Positions 59,563 through 64,000 of a stretch of 64,000 bases of DNA are shown here, piece by piece (position 1 is the stretch's first letter; each line of letters opens with the position of its first letter). The notes under the pieces were generated by a model. The model ran no database searches, was not told the origin of the DNA, and was given only the letters and a program-made list of their open reading frames with translations. Position numbers and translations under genes: made by a program. This DNA comes from an uncultured Parvularculaceae bacterium (GTDB lineage Bacteria; Pseudomonadota; Alphaproteobacteria; Caulobacterales; Parvularculaceae). The DNA lies in contig CAMYLZ010000016.1 in NCBI GenBank assembly GCA_947259375.1, positions 1 to 64,000 of the forward strand. Reading direction: 5' to 3'.

Positions 59563-61242
59563 TTATTCCGCCGGGGCCGCTGCCGGTGCCTGCTTTTCCG
59601 CCTCGCTTTCCTTGATCGCGCCAACCGCCGCGCGCAGCGCGTCGATGCGGTTTTCATATTGCGTGTCCGCCGACAGGCAATGATCGGCATTGAGCCCCGC
59701 AAGCACATTGCGCACCTCAGCGCCCATGCCGGTGACATAGACCGTCTTGCCGGAATGGCGCGCATCGCAGGCAATGGTCTCGACCGCGCGGGCCGCCGAT
59801 ACGTCAAGGAACGGCACGCGAGAGAAATCGAGGATGATCGCGCTCGCCTTGTCGCGGACCCGTTCGCGCACATGGTGGCCAAGATCGGCCGCGGCGCCAA
59901 AGCTGAGTGGACCGCCAAAGTCGAACATGATGACGCGGTCTTTTGCGTCTTCGAGCAGCGTGCGTTCTTCTTCGGTGGTGACGCGCGGTTTGGTTTCGAC
60001 AAAGGCCGCAAGCTGGTCGTCCGCCATCTTCTTGACGAAGGCGAGCGCCGCCAGCACGACGCCGGCCGCCACCGCGGTGATGAGGTCGACGAAAACCGTC
60101 AGCCCGAGCACCAGCGCCATCAATGCAAGATCCCAGCGCGGGCCTTTATGCGCGCGTTTGAGATAGGAAAAGTCGATAATGTCGTAACCGACCTTGACGA
60201 GAATGCCGGCCAGCACCGCATGCGGAATCTGCGAGGCGAGCGGCGCGAGGCTGATCACCACCGCCAGCAACAATACCGCATGCAACATGCCGGAAAGTTT
60301 CGTCTCGCCGCCGGTGCGGATATTGACGACTGTGCGCATGGTCGCGCCGGCGCCGGGAATAGCGCCGAACAGGCCGGCGACCGTATTGCCGATGCCCTGC
60401 CCGATCAATTCGCGGTCGGAATTGTGGCGGGTGCGGGTCATATTGTCCGCCACCAGCGAGGTCAGCAGCGAATCGAGCGCGCCAAGCACGGCGAGAATAA
60501 ACGCCGCTTCAAGCACGATCAGCGAGGTCTCGCGATTGAACGCCGGCAGCACGAAAGACGGAAAGCCGGTCGGAATATCGCCGAGCACCGGCGCGCCCTT
60601 GACGACTAGGCTCAACAGCGTGCCGATCACCAAAGCGGCGAGCGCGCCCGGCGCATATTTCGCCCATGTTTTCGGCCAGGAGAAAATCACGCCCAGCGTA
60701 ACGGCGCCGATTGCAAGCGCGGCGAGGTTGGGATCCATGATCGCGCCGGGGATTGCGTTGAGCGCCGGGATCGTGCCGCCGCCTTCCGGCTCGTGGCCGA
60801 ACAGGCGCGAGAGCTGCAACGCGATGATGATGCAGCCAATCCCGCTCATGAAACCGGAAATGACCGGATACGGAACAAGCCGGATATATTGCCCAAGCCG
60901 GAAGACGCCAAATGCAATTTGCAGCAGCCCGGCCAGCACAACGGCCGCGAAAACCAGCGCCGGATTGCCGCCGAGCGAGGCGTAAACGCCCGCGAAAACC
61001 ACCACCATCGGCCCCGTCGGGCCGGAAACTTGCGCGCCCGTGCCGCCGAAAATGGCGGCGAAAAAGCCGACAAAAATCGCACCCCACAGCCCCGCAATCG
61101 GGCCGGCGCCGGAGGCTTCGCCAAAAGCGAGCGCAAGCGGAAGCGCGACAACGCCGGCGGTCAGTCCGCCGAATATGTCGCCGCGCAGGTTCGTCAAGTC
61201 GAAAAAGGGCGTACGCTGATCGCCAGCGTTATTCGTCGCCAT
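59563..61242 (-). CDS. SulP-family anion transporter with STAS domain, probable bicarbonate transporter
   Basis: A 559-residue SLC26-type transporter. The first 400 residues hold about twelve membrane segments with the SulP start LTAGVVALPLALAFGEASGA and PTGPMVVVFAGVYASLG. A C-terminal STAS domain (about 440-540) includes IILDFSRVPFLDVSAARAVE. SulP proteins carry sulfate or bicarbonate; a beta carbonic anhydrase directly upstream (39 bases) favours bicarbonate. The C-terminal tail is Ala-rich. The family member BicA is a bicarbonate example; substrate here is inference. Confidence 0.9.
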   Translation of the reverse strand: MATNNAGDQRTPFFDLTNLRGDIFGGLTAGVVALPLALAFGEASGAGPIAGLWGAIFVGFFAAIFGGTGAQVSGPTGPMVVVFAGVYASLGGNPALVFAAVVLAGLLQIAFGVFRLGQYIRLVPYPVISGFMSGIGCIIIALQLSRLFGHEPEGGGTIPALNAIPGAIMDPNLAALAIGAVTLGVIFSWPKTWAKYAPGALAALVIGTLLSLVVKGAPVLGDIPTGFPSFVLPAFNRETSLIVLEAAFILAVLGALDSLLTSLVADNMTRTRHNSDRELIGQGIGNTVAGLFGAIPGAGATMRTVVNIRTGGETKLSGMLHAVLLLAVVISLAPLASQIPHAVLAGILVKVGYDIIDFSYLKRAHKGPRWDLALMALVLGLTVFVDLITAVAAGVVLAALAFVKKMADDQLAAFVETKPRVTTEEERTLLEDAKDRVIMFDFGGPLSFGAAADLGHHVRERVRDKASAIILDFSRVPFLDVSAARAVETIACDARHSGKTVYVTGMGAEVRNVLAGLNADHCLSADTQYENRIDALRAAVGAIKESEAEKQAPAAAPAE

Positions 61243-61281
61243 GATGCTACTCCAGAATGTAAAGGGATGTTGCTTTGATGC

Positions 61282-61947
61282 TTACGCTGCGCAGCCGCCG
61301 GCGGCCAGCGCCGCCATTTCTTTCGCATAACGCACGTCAACCGGCGAGAATTCCTGTTGCGCCTCGTCCCAGGCTTCAACATCGCCGGTCTTGATGTCAT
61401 AGACCCAGCCGTGAAGCTGAAGATCGCCGGTCGCGAGTCGCATCGCCACTTTCGGATGGGTTTTCAGATGCTGGAGCTGCAACACCACATTCTGCTGCAG
61501 CAGCATGTGCATGCGCGCCTCGTCGCTCAGCTCCTTGCCCCTGGCGTTGACGATTTCCACCGCCGCCTTCGAATAGCCGAGCCATTCGCGCACATGCGGC
61601 AGCCCGTCGAGCCCTTCCGGATTGAGCGCGCCCTTCATGGCGCCGCATTCCGTGTGCCCGCAAATGACGATATGCGGCACTTTCAGCGCCGCGACCGCGA
61701 ATTCGATCGACGCGGTGACGCCGCCCGTATGGCTGGTATGCGGCGGCACGATATTGCCGGCATTGCGCACGATGAACAAATCGCCTGGTTCGGTCTGGGT
61801 GATCATCGCGGTTTCAACCCGCGAATCCGAACAGGCGATGAACAGCGCCTCTGGCGCCTGCCCCTTTGAGAGCTTTTCGAAGAGTTCCTTCTTTTGCGGA
61901 TAGACTTCGTTCTGGAAGCGAACGACGCCGGCGGCGAAACGGGGCAT
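61282..61947 (-). CDS. Beta-class carbonic anhydrase
   Basis: Interconverts carbon dioxide and bicarbonate. The 221-residue enzyme has the zinc ligands C39, H98 and C101 and the D41-R43 dyad in ACSDSRVET and CGHTECGAM. The start used is the ATG at 61947, followed by PRFAAGVVRF; longer in-frame starts exist. The ArsR gene ends 11 bases upstream, and the SulP gene starts 39 bases downstream, so all three are one operon. Confidence 0.96.
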   Translation of the reverse strand: MPRFAAGVVRFQNEVYPQKKELFEKLSKGQAPEALFIACSDSRVETAMITQTEPGDLFIVRNAGNIVPPHTSHTGGVTASIEFAVAALKVPHIVICGHTECGAMKGALNPEGLDGLPHVREWLGYSKAAVEIVNARGKELSDEARMHMLLQQNVVLQLQHLKTHPKVAMRLATGDLQLHGWVYDIKTGDVEAWDEAQQEFSPVDVRYAKEMAALAAGGCAA

Positions 61948-61958
61948 GCAAGACTCCA

Positions 61959-62324
61959 TCAAGAGCTGACTGATTTCGATGGCGCCGACCATAGGCGCCG
62001 CGCTTGGTTGATGCTGGACCGCGCCGGACCGGTCATCCGGCCCTCGACGAAATCCAGCCCGTCGACGATCCAGCCGGCGAGCTCCGGCTGGGTCAGATGG
62101 TAGAAATGGCGTCTGCCGTCCCGGCGTTCCTCGACCAGGCGATGCGCCCGCATCAGGCTGAGATGCTGGGAAGCGCGCGCCCCCGGCAATTGCAGCCTGT
62201 CAGCAAGCGTGTTCACGTCCTTCTCGCCGTCCCGCAATTCCTCGATCATCCGGATCCGGTCCGGATGGGCGATTATCTTGAAGATTTCGGCGAGCTCTTT
62301 GGCCACGACCTGTCTTACCGGCAT
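61959..62324 (-). CDS. ArsR-family regulator of the carbonic anhydrase-SulP operon
   Basis: A 121-residue winged-helix regulator with ELAEIFKIIAHPDRIRMIEE, then LADRLQLPGARASQHLSLMR with an HTH recognition helix; ArsR metal-binding cysteines are absent, so it does not sense arsenic. The C-terminal tail is basic. I start it at 62324, the first conserved residue being MPVRQVV. It is the first gene of a three-gene operon and probably binds the 17-base inverted repeat about 70 bases upstream. Confidence 0.9.
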   Translation of the reverse strand: MPVRQVVAKELAEIFKIIAHPDRIRMIEELRDGEKDVNTLADRLQLPGARASQHLSLMRAHRLVEERRDGRRHFYHLTQPELAGWIVDGLDFVEGRMTGPARSSINQARRLWSAPSKSVSS

Positions 62325-62391
62325 TCCATTTCTTCCATTGCGCAGCGAATGAAACCAAGCGGTTATAATACCACACAATTTCGCCCGCTGC

Positions 62392-62431
62392 GCATCTTCA
62401 TATCTTCATACTTTTGAAGATATGAAGATGC
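62392..62431. promoter_or_regulatory. Perfect 17-base inverted repeat, ArsR operator candidate
   Basis: Two exactly complementary 17-base arms (62392-62408 and 62415-62431) flank a six-base centre TACTTT. Each arm is made of two direct copies of a TCTTCA-type half-site (ATCTTCAT and ATCTTCA), so several dimers could bind. A -10-like TATTAT lies on the minus strand near 62362-62367. Its position upstream of the ArsR-CA-SulP operon fits control by that ArsR protein. Confidence 0.7.
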
Positions 62432-62483
62432 GGCGCATGTAGCGCGACCCGTCCGGGGTTCAAGGGCGGCGGCGGCGATTTTT

Positions 62484-62521
62484 TTGAAAAAATAAAAAAA
62501 GCGGCGGGTCGCCCCGCCGCT
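62484..62521 (-). terminator. Terminator of the PuuD-like gene
   Basis: AGCGGCGGG (62500-62508) pairs with CCCGCCGCT (62513-62521), loop TCGC. On the minus strand a long T-rich tract (62484-62499) follows. Confidence 0.92.
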
Positions 62522-62546
62522 TCGCAAATCCGATAGGCCTTCGGCG

Positions 62547-63158
62547 CTAGAGGTTTTGCGCGCCGACCATGGCGAACAGCATCGGGATCGAAAGAACCGT
62601 GTTGGTGCGCGAGAACAGCATCGCCTTGCGCGCCGCCGTCGCCTTCGCATCCGCTGCAAGGTCGGGATATTTATTGTCGATATTGAGCGCCTTTTGCTGG
62701 TTCGGCCAGATGATGAACCAGACATTGAACCACATGATAATGCCGAACCACATGCCGGCGCCGAGCATGAGATGCGTGCGCACGGCAAACCCGTCAAGCG
62801 CGCCCATTGTCAGCACCTGGACGATATAGCCGTTAAGCCAGGCGAGGATGAGCCCCGTCGCAATCGTCGACATGGCGCCCCAGCGGAACCACCACAGCGC
62901 CGCCGGCGCGATATGCTTGCCGACCGCCGGCTTCAACTCGTCAGGGATCGACGGCATGGTCGGGATTTGCACGAAATTGAAATACCAGAGCAGCCCGATC
63001 CACATGACGCCGGATAGGACATGCAGCCAGCGGAAAAAGAACCGCCAGTAATTGGCGTCGAACGCGCCGCCCATCGCCAAATAGGCCGCCGCCAGCAACG
63101 CCGCCAGCACGAAGCCGGTGATCACCGCATTGCGCAAATTCGTCAGTAAGCCCGCCAT
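62547..63158 (-). CDS. PuuD-like (DUF989) membrane protein without cytochrome domain
   Basis: A 203-residue membrane protein with about five helices, similar to the membrane domain of urate hydroxylase PuuD: WRFFFRWLHVLSGVMWIGLL, HIAPAALWWFRWGAMSTIAT and THLMLGAGMWFGIIMWFNVW. In PuuD a C-terminal cytochrome c domain follows; here it is missing, so urate oxidation is unlikely. Conserved His residues (RWLHVLSG, THLMLGAG) could bind haem. The ATG at 63158 follows AGGAG. The function is unknown. Confidence 0.8.
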   Translation of the reverse strand: MAGLLTNLRNAVITGFVLAALLAAAYLAMGGAFDANYWRFFFRWLHVLSGVMWIGLLWYFNFVQIPTMPSIPDELKPAVGKHIAPAALWWFRWGAMSTIATGLILAWLNGYIVQVLTMGALDGFAVRTHLMLGAGMWFGIIMWFNVWFIIWPNQQKALNIDNKYPDLAADAKATAARKAMLFSRTNTVLSIPMLFAMVGAQNL

Positions 63159-63311
63159 TGAAACGTCTCCTATTGTTTTCTCGTTCTTCCGGCTTTTACG
63201 CAACGCCCGAAAACTGCCGTCCCGTGATTTTCGGGGAACGGCCGAATTTTCAAACTGCATTAGAACGCGAATCGGGGGCGCGGGGCAATATTGGAGGCGT
63301 AGTGAATTTAT

Positions 63312-63692
63312 TCACCGCCGCACATAGCGCCCCCGAAGCATTTCAGGAATAAATGTCAGTACAACCAAACCGAATGCGCCCCAAACCACGTAAATGAGCC
63401 CACTCTCGCCTAGCGAGACAATACGCAAACCGACGAGCAAAACCGCCACAGCGCTCGCAAGGAGGACCGGCCCGGACAAGAAACAATGCAATCGGCCGCA
63501 TCTTTTCGCGTTAGCCAAGCATGCCGTTCCCATCCAAGCGAAACACGTTGCGATGACAACAACCACCGCCTTGAACGGAAGCAACATATGCATGGAATTC
63601 GCTGCAATGATAATCGCAATCGGCGCGCCCCAGGCAATCATGAATGATACCGGCTGGCGCAACAGGTCTCGCCGCTCGCTTTGTTCCGTCAT
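63312..63692 (-). CDS. Hypothetical membrane protein paired with a GDCCVxC protein
   Basis: A 126-residue protein with four hydrophobic segments and several cysteines in its central part (ATCFAWMGTACLANAKRCGR, then LHCFLSGPVLL). It starts with ATG at 63692 after a GGAGGGAGAGA ribosome site and follows the GDCCVxC gene by 22 bases on the same strand. Two Cys-rich proteins in tandem suggest a role with metals or thiols. No family is recognised. Confidence 0.7.
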   Translation of the reverse strand: MTEQSERRDLLRQPVSFMIAWGAPIAIIIAANSMHMLLPFKAVVVVIATCFAWMGTACLANAKRCGRLHCFLSGPVLLASAVAVLLVGLRIVSLGESGLIYVVWGAFGLVVLTFIPEMLRGRYVRR

Positions 63693-63714
63693 TCTCTCCC
63701 TCCTTCTCCGCGCA

Positions 63715-63945
63715 TTAATGCGCGCAACATGCCGCGCCCGCCTGAATGGGCGGGCATTTCACATCTCCATATGTACAGTACACGCAACAATCTCCGGGCG
63801 CCGGCCTCAACACTGCACCACATCCTTTGCAATCATAAAAATACTGGCATGCATCTGTCGGCATTTCATCGCGCGAGCAATGTCCGCAATGCGGGCAGGC
63901 GATCGTGGATATCGGATTGATTTCCTGCATTACGAATTGATCCAT
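63715..63945 (-). CDS. GDCCVxC-motif small cysteine-rich protein
   Basis: A 76-residue protein with a zinc-ribbon-like CPHCGHCSRDEMPTDACQYF, a CKGCG segment and the named motif GDCCVYC followed by TYGDVKCPPIQ. It has about eleven cysteines and a C-terminal CCAH. Members of the GDCCVxC family occur as selenoproteins or Cys forms, often near mercury or metal genes; here all positions are Cys. The start could also be the second ATG at 63930. The gene is near the right edge and its upstream neighbour is out of view. Confidence 0.88.
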   Translation of the reverse strand: MDQFVMQEINPISTIACPHCGHCSRDEMPTDACQYFYDCKGCGAVLRPAPGDCCVYCTYGDVKCPPIQAGAACCAH

Positions 63946-64000
63946 CGAATAAGCGCGGGCTCGTATGACGGCAAAATATAAGCCGCGCTCGCCAGCAATA

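Noticed and set aside
59509-60609. A 366-codon plus-strand frame antisense to SulP
   Set aside because: The SulP membrane and STAS motifs on the minus strand are continuous; the antisense product is Arg- and His-rich without features.
1-64000. Mobile elements, CRISPR arrays, tRNA or rRNA genes
   Set aside because: I found no transposase, integrase, regularly spaced repeat, tRNA T-loop sequence or rRNA stretch on either strand.

Overview
This 64 kb window is a GC-rich, densely coded chromosomal segment of an alphaproteobacterium. Diagnostic genes are DUF1013/TrcR, a DUF1465/RcdA-type protein, GapR (DUF2312), DUF1192, two DUF465 proteins, COQ9 divergent from rpsU, a three-subunit transhydrogenase beside an aa3-oxidase subunit IV, cysteine-less L31 and purEK. 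The outer-membrane receptors and cell-cycle genes suggest a Caulobacterales/Parvularculales-like lineage, but that placement is inference. I saw no insertion sequence, phage, CRISPR array, tRNA or rRNA.

Layout. 0-8 kb: the 5' part of an agmatine-deiminase-like gene diverges from an FMN riboswitch that leads a TonB-dependent receptor and an MFS permease (a likely riboflavin uptake operon); a large Oar-like receptor follows convergently. 8-13 kb: argS with a lipoprotein, ispH, rnhA, a peroxiredoxin and yqgE. 13-20 kb: a membrane EAL phosphodiesterase, then thrC, an M16 protease and a GNAT gene, plus a paraoxonase-like enzyme. 20-30 kb: rpmE, rcdA-like, two membrane proteins, trmFO, a TetR regulator with a palindromic operator, pirin, small proteins, a quinone oxidoreductase and trcR. 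30-38 kb: a WYL-regulator operon with its own inverted repeat, an SDR lacking its catalytic Tyr/Lys, ubiX, a GGDEF protein, a structured RNA upstream of purE, and purEK with a duplicated purK start. 38-44 kb: three TadE/TadG-like genes, COQ9/rpsU, an entericidin and a MipA/OmpV protein. 44-53 kb: a methyltransferase-like lipoprotein, transhydrogenase, cytochrome oxidase subunit IV, hydrolase, a sigma-54 response regulator, an FkbM methyltransferase and gapR. 53-64 kb: rpmJ, an ArsR-desaturase pair, PdeM and an Lhr-like helicase, an ArsR-carbonic anhydrase-SulP operon under a 34-base palindrome, a PuuD-like membrane protein and a GDCCVxC protein.

How the genes work together. The clearest system is flavin-sensed vitamin import: the riboswitch senses FMN, the receptor would bring a flavin across the outer membrane and the MFS protein across the inner membrane. 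A second candidate unit pairs a beta carbonic anhydrase with a SulP transporter, probably for inorganic carbon or pH. A third is an ArsR-type repressor coupled to a fatty-acid desaturase. The rest is mostly conserved housekeeping and cell-cycle content typical of Alphaproteobacteria. All functional assignments come from reading motifs and context; no database search was run.
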